DNA of 64,000 nt from Thecaphora thlaspeos (lineage: Eukaryota; Basidiomycota; Ustilaginomycetes; Urocystidales; Glomosporiaceae). Both the position numbers and the translations under genes were made by a program. The notes under the pieces were generated by a model. That model worked only from the letters and a program-made list of their open reading frames with translations, had not been told where the DNA came from and made no database searches. The stretch is taken from NCBI GenBank assembly GCA_900291925.1, contig UWYS01000002.1, positions 62,001 through 126,000 on the forward strand, read 5' to 3'. Every line of letters begins with the position of its first letter. The stretch's first letter is position 1. This document shows, piece by piece, positions 11,643 to 22,246 of the stretch.

Positions 11643-13921
11643 CTAGATGAGCTCGAGGTACCTCTCCAACTCCCAATTCGTCACGGCCTGATTCCACAAT
11701 TTGACCTCGTGCAACCTGGTCGCTTTGAAATGCTCGACAAACTCTTTACCCAGCACCTTCCTAGCCCAGCTCTCCTGCGCCGCAAACCTGATCGTTGCCG
11801 TCTCGAGAGAGGTCGGTAGGATGACGCGTTCCGGACTTGGATCCGAGATCGGTGCAAAGGGAAGCTCGAGTTTGTGTTGGATGCCGTAGAGACCGAGCGA
11901 GAAGAGGGCAGAGAATGCAAGAGGGGCGTTGACGTCGGCGCCGGGGACGCGGATCTCGAATCGCGTAGCGTACGAGGGGAGGTCAGGCGGACCGAGGATC
12001 CGCACCGAGGCGAGGCGAGAGTCGAAGCCGTACGAACAGATATTGGGAGCCCAGAAGGCCTGTGTGGGGGTAATACCGGGGGAAGAAAGGGAAGAAGGTT
12101 AGCGAGCGAGCGAGAAGGAGGGAGGGAGAGGCCGACGAGGGGGCAAACGCACCTCGCCACCTTGCAGACGCTTGTACGAATTGATCGTCGGGCAAAGGAG
12201 TGGCATGACTGCAGTCGACGGTCAGGCAATCGTGAAATGGAAGCGACGATTATTGGTCAGTAGGGGCCCGCAGCGGCTTCCAGACTACCATCACTGCACG
12301 CCACTCACTATCGGACAGGCCGTGCAGGATGCCCGCGAGGAAGTGCTCGCCCTCTTTGGAGAGGAAGGCGACGTCTTTGTACTTTGCATCCTTGCGTCCG
12401 CCCGCCTTGATCTCTTCGTCCGAGAGGGCGAAGACGTTGCGACCCGTCTTGGGATCGCGCAGCGAGACGTGCATGTGTCCCGAGCAGCCCGAGTTCTGTC
12501 GGTCGGAGAGGGAGGAGCGTGCGTAGCAAAGGAGGCAACATGCGTGGGTCAGACGGCGCCCGTTGACCAAGCGAGGAAGAGTCAAACATTGAGCGAACGG
12601 CGCTGGACGTACCTGGGAGTAGGGTTTAGCCATAAAGGTGGGGATGATGCCGTACTTGATTCCAATCGACTTGGCGAGGAGCTTGTAGAGCACGGCCGAG
12701 TCGGCCATGCGTGTGGCCTCGCAGTAGGCCAGAGCCGTCTCATAGACACCCGGTCCCGTCTCGGTGTCTGCGGAGTGGGCGGGGTGAGGTGAGAAGGGAG
12801 CGAGCAAGACGGCACGATGGCTGTCAGGTTGGGTCTCACTCATCCGCTCCCTCTGTCTCTCGTATCGGGATGTCGCGCGGTGATCGACTCACGGTGCCCC
12901 TCAATCTCGATGCCGAACTTTTCCGCCGCATCAAAGAGCTCGAGGAAGTAATCCTTGTTCATCGTCGTGCGGAGCATCGAATAGCCATGGTCTGCGGAGC
13001 GAAGGATGCGACGATGTCTGTAGTCAGCAAGTGCTCAAACGTCGTTCGTGTATGCTTGCCGGACCTGCTGCTGCTACCCACTGCCGGGCGTCAGTGCGGA
13101 AAGCTTGTCGAAGCCCTTTGCGACGACGCTCTGAGCCGTCTCGGCGTATTGAAAGTACTGCGTGATCGGCAAGTGCGAGCCTGTAGCATCGTCAGTCCAT
13201 CTGGTTCCGCGATCTGAGCGCTCGAGCATACATTCGTGCTCACCTCGAATTCTGCGCCGGCCATGCACTCCCAGCCGGTCTGATTGCGAATCTCATCGGT
13301 GACGCCCTTGAGTAGGTTGCGCGGGCAGGCGTGCATGGGTTTCCCGGTCTTTTGGTCAAAGAAGCTGACGAGGAAGAAGGGCATGTCGTTTTCCCAGGGG
13401 AGGCGGCGGTAGGTGGCGAGGTCGATGACGGCCGAGAGATCGCTGTAGCCGCCCTCTTTGTTTGCAATGGATACAGCCTCGGTGTACATGGCGTCGTGGA
13501 TATCCCATCCGCTGCGGTGGGCGAGGGCGGTGAGACGAGGATCGCAGCGAGTGCGACGGTCAGCAAGATATTAGGGCGTACAGACCGAGTGTCTGGGTAG
13601 GCGAAGGATGTGCCGACCTTACAAGATGACGTTTGCAAAGCCAAAGTCGGCCCCCGGCTTGGCGGCCGAGAGGAACTTCTTCTTGGACATGTATTTGCCG
13701 CGAAGGACGCCATCGATGTCGATGCCTGGGAAGAGCGTGTTCGAGAGGCGGAGGCGGAGGACACGAGGACAGTGAAGGGAAACCGTCAGAGTGCCGTCGC
13801 TGCTGTTGCCTTTTCTGCTACGCTGCGCCGAAGACCTACCCGCAATCTTGACCTTGTTGTCATTCTTGAGGAGTTGTGCGAAGTCGTCGTAGGTGACAGT
13901 AGAGTTTGGCGGTTGAGTCAT
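11643..13921 (-). CDS. Glutamine synthetase family protein (class I-like, FluG C-terminal type)
   Basis: The gene has nine exons: 13921-13840, 13725-13623, 13511-13244, 13157-13082, 12991-12893, 12767-12613, 12495-12309, 12208-12153 and 12059-11643. All phases agree and give 480 residues. The family ligates ammonia or an amine to the gamma-carboxyl of glutamate using ATP. Visible signatures are GIDIDGVLRGKYMSKKKF near the start, GAEFE (metal ligand), EGHHTETGPGVYE, NSGCSGHMHVS and RFEIRVPGADVN. The N-terminal domain resembles bacterial GlnA-like or gamma-glutamylpolyamine synthetases and the C-terminal half of fungal FluG more than the eukaryotic GSII assimilatory enzyme, so the substrate is uncertain. 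The gene is divergent from the CLC gene. Eight introns make it the most intron-dense gene here. Confidence 0.9.
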
Positions 13922-14518
13922 GGCTGGGGATGGATGAGGGGGCGTGGTGCGGTGGCGATGTGAGGTGGTGGTAGGGAAGAAGATTAGGGTCTGGTCTGGC
14001 ACGGACCCTGGCCGGTGGAGGGGCCACGGCGGCGGCCTCGTGGCTGCGCGGCCCCGCACCCAGGCGGAAGCTGGCAGAAGGGTATCTGTCATGTTGGTGC
14101 ACACCGCACCCTGTGCCTACAGCTAGTAGGCCTGAGCGCGAGCTAGGCAGCAAAAGCAAAGATGCAGGGGCGTCCGCCAAGGGGCCACACAGCCGAGCCC
14201 CCGCCCCGCTCGCGCCCCGCTCGGCCCTGACCTCCTCGCTCTCCTCCGCCTCCTCCCCTTCCTCCTTGCCCGCCCTTCTCAGCTCTCGTCAGAGACGGCG
14301 ACGACGACAACGACGACCACCACCACCGCCCCCACCAATACCGCCACCACTTCCGCCTTCTCTTCTACGCCGCCAGGCTAGCGTCGGTCCTCTCATCGCT
14401 CCAGCTCGATCACACGACCCTGTCCTTGCTCCCAAAGACTTAATCTCTCCACTTGCCCGCCCGTCCGCTCGCCTCCATCCACCAAGCTCAGGCTCAAGGC
14501 TCGGACGCACGCCGCAAG
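13922..14518. promoter_or_regulatory. Divergent promoter region, GS-like gene and CLC channel gene
   Basis: About 600 nt lie between the two divergent ATGs. The half next to the CLC gene is strongly C-rich on the plus strand with CCACCACC words, typical of a fungal 5' leader. No TATA box or known operator was recognised. Confidence 0.4.
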
Positions 14519-17500
14519 ATGTCCGAAGAAGGCACAGGCGGCGATCTCGCCGGTGGAGGCGGCCCTTCCGCTTCCGCTTCCACCGCCGCCCCTCAGCAGC
14601 GCCACAGGCACAGCCACCACGTCAGCGGCGGCGCCTCTCCTGACGACGTCGGCGACGTCGACGGCTCTTCCGATGCCGCACCGCGCCGAGGGTCGATCCG
14701 TGAACGACGGCGCAGCAACACCAACCCGCACGAACGCAGTGCACCCGCTACGCTCCGCCTCAACTCGTCCGAGCGCGCACCCAACCGCGCCAGCTTCCTC
14801 GCAAAGGCCGGCCAGCACCTCCGCACGCCTGGCGCAGCATCCATCGCTTCGAGCTTCGAGGGCGGCCCATTCAGCCCCGTTCGCTCTTTCTATGACGCTC
14901 TCAGCGCATCCCACCATCGCGAACGCAAGCGCACCTACGACGACGACGACTTCACCACCGCCGAGATGACCTCGAGCACCGGCGGCAACGGCGTCCGCGC
15001 TTGGTACGAGTCCTACACCACCATCGACTGGATCCACGACGCAATCAAGGAGAGCTCGCGCCTGCGCCACATCCGCCGCCTCCGCGGCATCAGGGGCAAG
15101 CTCGTCAACAGCTGGGACCGCCTCCAGGGCTGGATCATTGTCACCATCACCGGCATCATCACCGCCTTCATCGCCGGCGCCATCGTCAAGTCCGAAGCAG
15201 TTCTCTTCGACCTCAAGGACGGCTACTGCGAGCGCGACTGGCGCCTCGCCAAGCGTTTCTGCTGCCCCTTTATCCAGGGCCCCGACTGGGACTCGCCGTC
15301 CAACTCCTTTTCCCTCGCCAACGGCACCTCGCCGGTCGGAAGTACGGCACCGCACCTAGGCTGGACCTACCGCACCCGCCTCATGAACGGCGGCGGCGGC
15401 GGTGGAGGTGGGTCGGACCCGACGCGCGGCATCCTGACAGGGATGGGCAATCGGCTGTTGGCCGGCTGGGCGGGTCCCGTAGCGGGCAGCCCGGCGTGGG
15501 CCAGGGTCGCCGCAAAAGTGCACGAGGGCGCCCTGCTCGGCAGCATCACCCTCGTCAGGTCCCTCAAGGTCGGCGCCGAGACCGACGAATGTCCCGGCTG
15601 GATCACCTGGGCCGGGCGTTTCCGCGGCGCAGGCCACGACAGCTGGCTAGCCGACTACGGCATGTACGTCGCCATCGCCGTCCTCTGGGCCACCATTGCC
15701 AGCGTCCTCACCATCTACCTCACCTCGAGCGAGCTCTACCTCTCCAGCAAGAACTACAACACCGCCGCGATGATTGCGGCGGGAGCGACCCACAAGGCGG
15801 CCGACGACAAGCGGTCCGCCAACGGCGCTGCTGCTGCTTCTGCCGCCACCACCACCGCTGAGAACAATGACGATGAATCGGAGCCCAACGAGACCACGAC
15901 GCTGCTCGGCGATGGTCGCGGCGGCAGCAATGGAGCATCGCGCGGGAACGCAAGCGCCGCCGACCCGTCCGCCGCCACCTTCGCGCGCCCGGGCCTCGGC
16001 CAAATCGGCCATGACAAGCGAGCCGAGGCGGCGCTCCCGCCGCGCAAGGTCCTCTACTTTGCTACGGGCTCGGGTATCTCAGAGGTCAAGTGCATCCTCA
16101 GCGGCTTCGTGATCCACGGCTACCTCGGCTTCTGGACGCTCTTCACCAAGTCGGTCGGCCTGACGCTCTCGGTCGCCTCAGGCCTCTCGCTCGGCAAGGA
16201 AGGGCCTTTCGTCCACATCGCCTCGTGCGTCGGCAACATCGTCTGCCGCGTCTTCTCTAAGTACGAAAACAACGAGGGTAAGCGGCGCGAGATCCTCTCG
16301 TGCGCGTGCGCTGCCGGTGTCGCGGTCGCGTTCGGTGCGCCCGTCGGCGGCGTCCTCTTCAGCCTCGAAGAGGTGAGCTACTACTTCCCTAGCAAGGTCA
16401 TGTTCCGGAGCTTCTTCTGCGCCATGGTGGCCGCCGCTACACTCCGCGCCGTCGACCCATTCGGGACGGGCAAGATCGTCCTCTTCCAGGTGACCTACGA
16501 CAAGGACTGGCACTTCTACGAGCTCCTCTTCTTCATCCTGATCGGCGTATTTGGCGGCCTGTACGGCGCCTACTTTACCAAGCTCAACATGGCCTGGGCC
16601 AAGAAGGTGCGCGCCAAGACGTGGATGGCGACCCACCCGATCCTCGAGGTCATCATGATCACGGTCGTTTCGGTCGCCTTTAGCTACGTCAACGGATACA
16701 CGCGCATGGGCGGCGTCGAGCTGATCGCCGACCTCTTCAGCGAGTGCCACGAGCACGAGTCGCTCGAGGGGCTGTGCGTCTCGCAGCCGAGCGAGATCTC
16801 GCCGCTGGTGCTGGCGATCCTCTGGGCGATGGTGGTCAAGGGCCTGCTGACGATCATCACGTTCGGCATCAAGCTGCCCGCGGGCATCTTTATCCCCACT
16901 CTCGCCGTCGGCGCGTGCTTGGGGCGCGTCGTCGGGCTGCTGGTCCAGTACGTCCAGTGGACGCGGTCGGACTTCGCCTTCTTCGGCTGGTGCGAGAGCA
17001 GCGACTCGGCCTGCATTGTCCCCGGCGTCTACGCTATGGTCGGTGCGGCAGCGGCCCTCTCCGGTGTGACGCGCACCACCGTCTCGCTGGCCGTCATCAT
17101 GTTTGAGCTGACGGGCACTCTGACCTACAGCGTCCCCGTAATGTTGAGCATTTTGGTGGCCAAGACGATCGCCGATGCGCTCGAGCACAAGGGGATCTAC
17201 GATCTCGTCATCGACTTCAGCGGTCTTCCCTATCTCGACAGCAAGGCCGAGTACATCTGGGAGGGGGTCAACGTGACCGATGCGATGGATACGGGCGTCG
17301 AGACCATCTCGCTCGACGGCGAGAATACGGTCGCATCGTTACGGACGAAGCTCGAGAAGCTGGCGCTCGGTGCTGGGTACACCGACGGCGGGTTCCCGAT
17401 CATCACACGCGAGAAGGTCGGGCCAATTCCAAACGCAGCCCTCCTCGAGTCGTCCGCTTCGGCGCTCCCTTCGCCCACCACCCCGCGATTCGCACCGCGC

Positions 17501-18038
17501 GGCGCGATCAAGATGGTCGGCTACATCGCCGCGACGGAGCTGGAGCATGCGCTGTCGCACCTCCCACCCGGACCCTCTTCGTCATTCGACGATGCGACGG
17601 TGACGTTCAAGAACCTCCCCTACGTCCGGGCTGCGGCAGAGGGCGAGGCCAACATCCGCGACTCGGTCCTCTTCCCGTCGATGCGACAGGAGGCCGACGA
17701 AGAGGGGAGCCTCGACCTAAGCATGTACGTCGACAAGGCGCCGATCACGGTCCAGGTGCACAGTCCGCTCGAGCTCGTTCACCAGTACTTTACGCGGCTG
17801 GGCGTCAGGTACCTCGTCGTGGTCGACGAGAAGGGCGGATACAGAGGAGTCGTCTTCAAGAAGAGGTAAGTCTCTTTGCTCGCGCCTTGGCGGTTCGTTG
17901 CAGGGCCATGAACTCTTTTACTGACTATTTCCTTCTCTCCTTTGATGATCGATGCCGCTATCGCCGCTTTGTTCTCCGTCCGCCTCTGGCAGGTATCTCA
18001 AGTTCCTCGCCGAACTTGAGGAGCATGTGCCTCATTAG
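14519..18038 (+). CDS. CLC family chloride channel or Cl-/H+ exchanger with CBS domains
   Basis: CLC proteins move chloride across intracellular or plasma membranes; the yeast member Gef1 acts in the Golgi/endosome system. The main exon is 14519-17865 and the last is 17993-18038 (donor GTAAGT, acceptor TGGCAG), for 1130 residues. The N-terminal 160 residues are Ser/Arg-rich. Signature motifs are GSGISEVK near residue 516, GKEGPFVHI near 558 (with the gating glutamate found in exchangers) and GAPVGGVLFSLEE near 604. Two CBS regions follow from about 920 to the end. A Gly/Ala/Thr-rich loop near 420-510 makes it longer than Gef1. The start ATG at 14519 follows CGCAAG; an in-frame ATG at 14453 is possible but gives an unlikely Pro/Gln leader. 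Confidence 0.93.
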
Positions 18039-18960
18039 TGCTCCAACTCGTCACATCTCACGGTTCCCCGCCGTCACGGCTCGCCCTTTTCTTTCCTGCT
18101 CCTTCTCTGACTCTTCTACCCATTATCGATCTCCAACGACCTGTAACGACCTGTAGCGACTCTTATCCGCTCACGACACATCAACGAAACTCTACGAATG
18201 GAATGCTACAAACGACGTTGATCGCAACCATGAGATCTCGGGATGACTGCCTTCCGTCGCATAGCAACCCAGGTTGGCGTGGTGAGGGGGAGCGCGCAGG
18301 GGTCCTTTTCGGCCGAGTGAGCTATATGCGTCCAGAAAATTCTGGAAACCGTGGTGCGCCCGCGTCGCGGACCTGAGGCAGGGCGCGCCGATTTTTCGAG
18401 GCTTTTCTCGAGCCAGCCACGCCTGCCCGAAAAAGCGTGGCGGAAGGGCAAAAGAAAAAAAAAAAAAAAAAAAAACTGAGTCGCGCGCACGTCCGCTCCC
18501 CGGGCTTATTCACCAGCGAGCATACACGCGCCGAGGCTTCGCGAGCCTTCTCGACCTCCCTCGAAGCTGGCCCCGCCCCGACCGCCTGACCGTGCGTGCG
18601 TGGGAAGGTCGACGGCGTCCATCTCTTTTTCCTCTTTTTCCATCAGCCCTCGTGATGACTCAGGCTTAGCGGAATTGTGGCGAGGCAGGAGGCGGACGGA
18701 AGGCGGGGCGGAGCGGGGCCAGCAGGTCACGATCTTTGCTGGCAGACGGCGCGGAAGGACCGAGAAGCTGCTGGAGAGGGGAGGAGGAGGCACCGCCACG
18801 TAGCCTCGAGGTACTTGGCCTGAGTCCAGGCAGGGCAGGGAATGGCGGGCGGACCCTCCGGCCTCCACGCTGGAAGGCTGACGGGGCGGATGAGGAGGCG
18901 TGAGCGTTCCGATGACGACGACGACGTCGTCAGGGCGAGCAAAGGGGGCCAGGTGCAAAG
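18039..18960. other. Intergenic region, CLC 3' side and Hsp20 upstream side
   Basis: The first 200 nt are probably the CLC 3' UTR. A 21-nt A run lies at 18455-18475. GC-rich sequence then leads to the Hsp20 promoter. I looked for clustered GAA/TTC heat-shock elements and did not find a convincing inverted set. No gene was recognised. Confidence 0.4.
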
Positions 18961-18968
18961 CATATAAG
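18961..18968 (+). promoter_or_regulatory. TATA box of the Hsp20 gene
   Basis: CATATAAG is a good TATA match, followed by C-rich sequence. It lies only about 14 nt before the ATG at 18982, which would therefore probably sit upstream of the transcription start. The next ATG in any frame is at 19225, so the TATA box decides the start used for this gene. Confidence 0.6.
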
Positions 18969-19224
18969 ATCCGCCCCCCTCATGTTCCTTCCTCGTCCTC
19001 CCGCCCTCATCCACAACTCGCTTCGCATCGCCTCAGTACACGCTCACAACAGCATCGCCTACAGCAACACACCCACACACGCCCACGCTCACGCCACTAT
19101 CTTGAAGCCATCGCTGCAGCTACCGCAGCACGTACGCCCGTTCTCCCAAGCGTCTACCACGACCACGACCACCTCGCTCAAGCTCGTCGCACTCGCGCTC
19201 CTCTCTGCGCTCGCCTTTACGTTG

Positions 19225-19720
19225 ATGCGCCAAAGCCTCCGCCTGCCCCTTCTCAACACCCTCCGAGCCAGCAAGAAGCCCGCCACCGCCGCCGCTCCGG
19301 TCGCCGACGCTCGCACCACCATTATCCCTGCTCCTAACCCCGCAATCCAGACCACTCGCCGAAGCCTCTCGACGACGCCCACCGCCATGTCGCTCTTCCG
19401 CCCCAGCTCGCTCTTCGGCTTCCCCGACCTCGACACGTTCCCCTTCGGTAGCCTCGGCGGACGAGGCGGCGGCGGCTCGCCCTTCACCGGCGCCCTGCTC
19501 GCCCCCACCTCGGACTACTTCCGCAACGACAACATGTGGTCGGGCCCCAAGATCGACATCCACGAGGAGCCGCAGGCCTACTGCATCTCGGCCGAACTTC
19601 CCGGCGTCAAGAAGGAGGACGTCTCGGTCCGCTGCGATGCCGACAGGCGACGCATCACGATCGAGGGCCAGATCAAGTCGGAGTACACCAGCCCCCGCAC
19701 TGCTGACGAGGGCGGCGAGG

Positions 19721-19756
<36 letters not shown>

Positions 19757-20001
19757 TGACTGACGGCGGCGACAAGGCCAAGTCGAAGGAGGTCGCCATC
19801 AAGGGCGAGGGCAGGGTCGGACATCCTCTCATCTCGGAGAGGATGTACGGCAGCTTCTCGCGCTCATTTACGCTGCCCAGCAACGCGAACCTGGCGGACG
19901 ACAAGGCGCTCAAGGCGCGCTTCCAGGATGGCCTGCTGAAGCTCGAGGTCCCCAAGAAGTCGGAGGAGATCACCAAGGCCCGCCAGATTACGATCGAGTA
20001 G
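19225..20001 (+). CDS. Small heat shock protein (Hsp20/alpha-crystallin), possibly mitochondrial
   Basis: Small heat shock proteins bind unfolding proteins without ATP. The alpha-crystallin domain begins around the conserved segment PKIDIHEEPQAYCISAELPG, followed by VKKEDVSVRCD and RRITIEG, and closes with GSFSRSFTLPSNAN and DGLLKLEVPK. A run of 13 Gln sits in the loop before the last strands. From the ATG at 19225 the protein has 258 residues. Its first 54 form an Arg/Ser-rich leader with TTRRSLSTT, which resembles a mitochondrial presequence and cleavage site. Starting at the internal ATG at 19387 would give a 204-residue cytosolic form. The frame is also open back to an ATG at 18982, but that lies next to the TATA box. 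The domain is certain; start and location are inference. Confidence 0.88.
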
Positions 20002-22246
20002 GCGGTCACGCCGACGCGCGCATACTGCAGCACCGCGTCGCCCTCGCACTTTGAGGCGGATCGCCATGCATCGGTCGCCTTGCTCTCTTGTACGCAAGGC
20101 GACCGTCGAGTCCTCGGGTCTCTGTAGTCTGCATCCCTCCGACGTAGCCTTGCCTTGATTTCCCCACTGCGCCCTTTTGCAGGCCGTTCCGAGCTCCTCT
20201 TGCCTTGTGCTCGTCGCCAAGCTCCGGTCTCCCCTCTCGCATCTATACCACCATTGTCGTCCCCTGCCTCCTGACGTGTAGTCAGTCATCCCTGCCAAGT
20301 CATGGTCGATGTATCCCCTTGATTTTGAAGCTCGCGTGTAGGCAGTGTTCCGCCAACCGAATTGATTGAAACGAAAGGTCGTTATTTTTTATTTCGTCTC
20401 GTGATGCTGGGCGTTGAGGTGTCGTCTGTGCGAGCTGGCGCGACGTTGGGGAGGGAGAAAGCGGCGGTACGAATGGTAAGCGTTGAAGCTGCTTAGCACG
20501 CCTGTATGCTGCGTTTGACGAGATGCGAAGGCAGCAAGCAATCTTAAGAGACCACGCAGTCCCTCGATAGTTGGCGCCTATAAACACGCTGCTGTCGTCG
20601 TGTTGATTGGATTCTTTGTGTGCCTGCTTGTGCTACCTTGTAGTTGGTCTGTGGATGTATGTTATGCCGTACTTGGGTTCTCTGTTGGGCGTGTGATGGT
20701 GTGCATGACTATGTACATCGACGTCGTCGTACAGTAACTACATACTGTACTGTACGGTATGAGCCTGAGGTCAAGAATGTGATCGTGTGAGGATGCCGAG
20801 ACGACGCGAACGGTTAGAAGAGGAGGAGCAACCTCGTGAATGGAGGAAGGCACGTTATGCTTTCGCTGCGCTTTTGCAGGTAGCTTGAGCAATGCGGAAG
20901 GTCTTTCTTGTTCTTGGAAGTGGACGTATGGAAGCGCTATACAAGACGCCGACCGACCTGGCACGATAAGTAACTACCGGGGAAAAGGGGGTGTGGTGGA
21001 TGACTCTTTGTCTGCCATGCCTCTCTCTCTCTACAGTATGTCTCTACGGTAAGTACTCAAGTAACCAACTTATCTCGAGAAAGAGAGAGAAGCCGGAGCA
21101 AGGTAAGGAAGGTGAACGGTGATGAAAGAGAGCAAGGCGTGGAGCGAGACATGGTACGGTATGTTGTGTAGGAGGCTCGAATGTCGACGCTTGAAGCCAG
21201 ACCAGTAGTGTAGCAGGGCAACAAGGGCAAGGAACGACGGACGCGCCATATCACATCCGTATGTACAGTATTTGTATCGATATTGTTTAGCGAGCGAGCT
21301 GAAGGGTATTTTCTTGGAGCGGCGCTGTCTGGCGATCCTGCACGATAGAGGGTCCTGAGTGGACAAAATGGTGCGGATGGATGCGACGGCATGGGTCGTG
21401 TGAGGAGCTTGGGAGCAGCTGCTGATCGGGTGGTCATCGGAAGGGCCGCTGCGTACAGTGTAAGGTAGCGGCAGGCAGCCGGGGGCAGGGGCGGGGTGCA
21501 CCCTGGTGGCCGTGCACCGCCCCCGCGTCTCGCTTTCTCCGAGCGTGCCGGCCACGCAGCAGCCTGGTCTCGCTCTCGCTGAGAAAGCTGGGGCGAGTCT
21601 GCGTGCGTGTACATATGTACTGTATGCGATGCGAGTCGAGGCAGGGCGACGTAGCGTCAGGCGGCCGGCCGGCCAAGTCCGACGCACAGATCAATGCGCC
21701 GTTTGCCACACAGTCCACACGCAGTCCACACGGGCTCCACACGGGCTCCACACGGGCTCCACAGCTTGCCCTGGCCACACTACAGTACTCTCTGTCGCCT
21801 CTTGCGGGGCGTCGAGGGGAGAGCGGGTCCTGTCGCTGCCTGCGTCTGTCATTGCCTTTGCTTATCGCAGCTCGCATCTCGCATCCCTCATCACCACCAA
21901 CGCTCCTACATCCCTTCCCTTCCTCGCACCTCGTCCCTTTCTGCCACGCTAGCCTCGTCTTCTCAGACAATCCTTTTGTTGTCCTGCCTTGACCTTCTTT
22001 TCCTCTTCCCCTTCCCATCCCGCTCAGACTCTCACCACACGCGCACCGCATCAAGCATTCCTCTCTACTTGGCGACCTCCTGCATCAGAGCGCTCACTCG
22101 CTCGCTTCTTGCACGTGCCACCTCGCCTTTCCATCGTTATAATCAGCGGCTGGACCTCTTCTCTCGTCGTCTCCTGTTTTTGCTCTTCTGCTTGCTCGTT
22201 CTCTGCTTCTCCTTTCACCACCACCACCACCGCCGTCGCCGCCACC
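20002..22246. other. Long intergenic region between Hsp20 and PLC-like genes
   Basis: This 2.2 kb holds no recognisable gene. The stretch 20.65-21.3 kb is AT-richer than its surroundings, with many GTAC, TACAGTA and TACTGTA words. A short tandem repeat lies at 21711-21763. The last 400 nt are strongly pyrimidine-rich on the plus strand and are probably the promoter and leader of the PLC-like gene. Confidence 0.4.
21711..21763. repeat. Short tandem repeat of an 11-13 bp unit
   Basis: Five near-identical copies of a CCACAC-containing unit (CAGTCCACACG twice, then CTCCACACGGG about three times) are arranged head to tail about 480 nt before the PLC-like start codon. They may be a minisatellite or a cluster of protein-binding sites. 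Confidence 0.7.

Noticed and set aside
16178..17188. 336-residue minus-strand frame opposite the CLC gene
   Set aside because: Antisense to the conserved CLC membrane core, which is certain on the plus strand.
18982..19224. Hsp20 N-terminal extension from the ATG at 18982
   Set aside because: That ATG lies 14 nt after the TATA box and so is probably not in the mRNA, although the frame is open.
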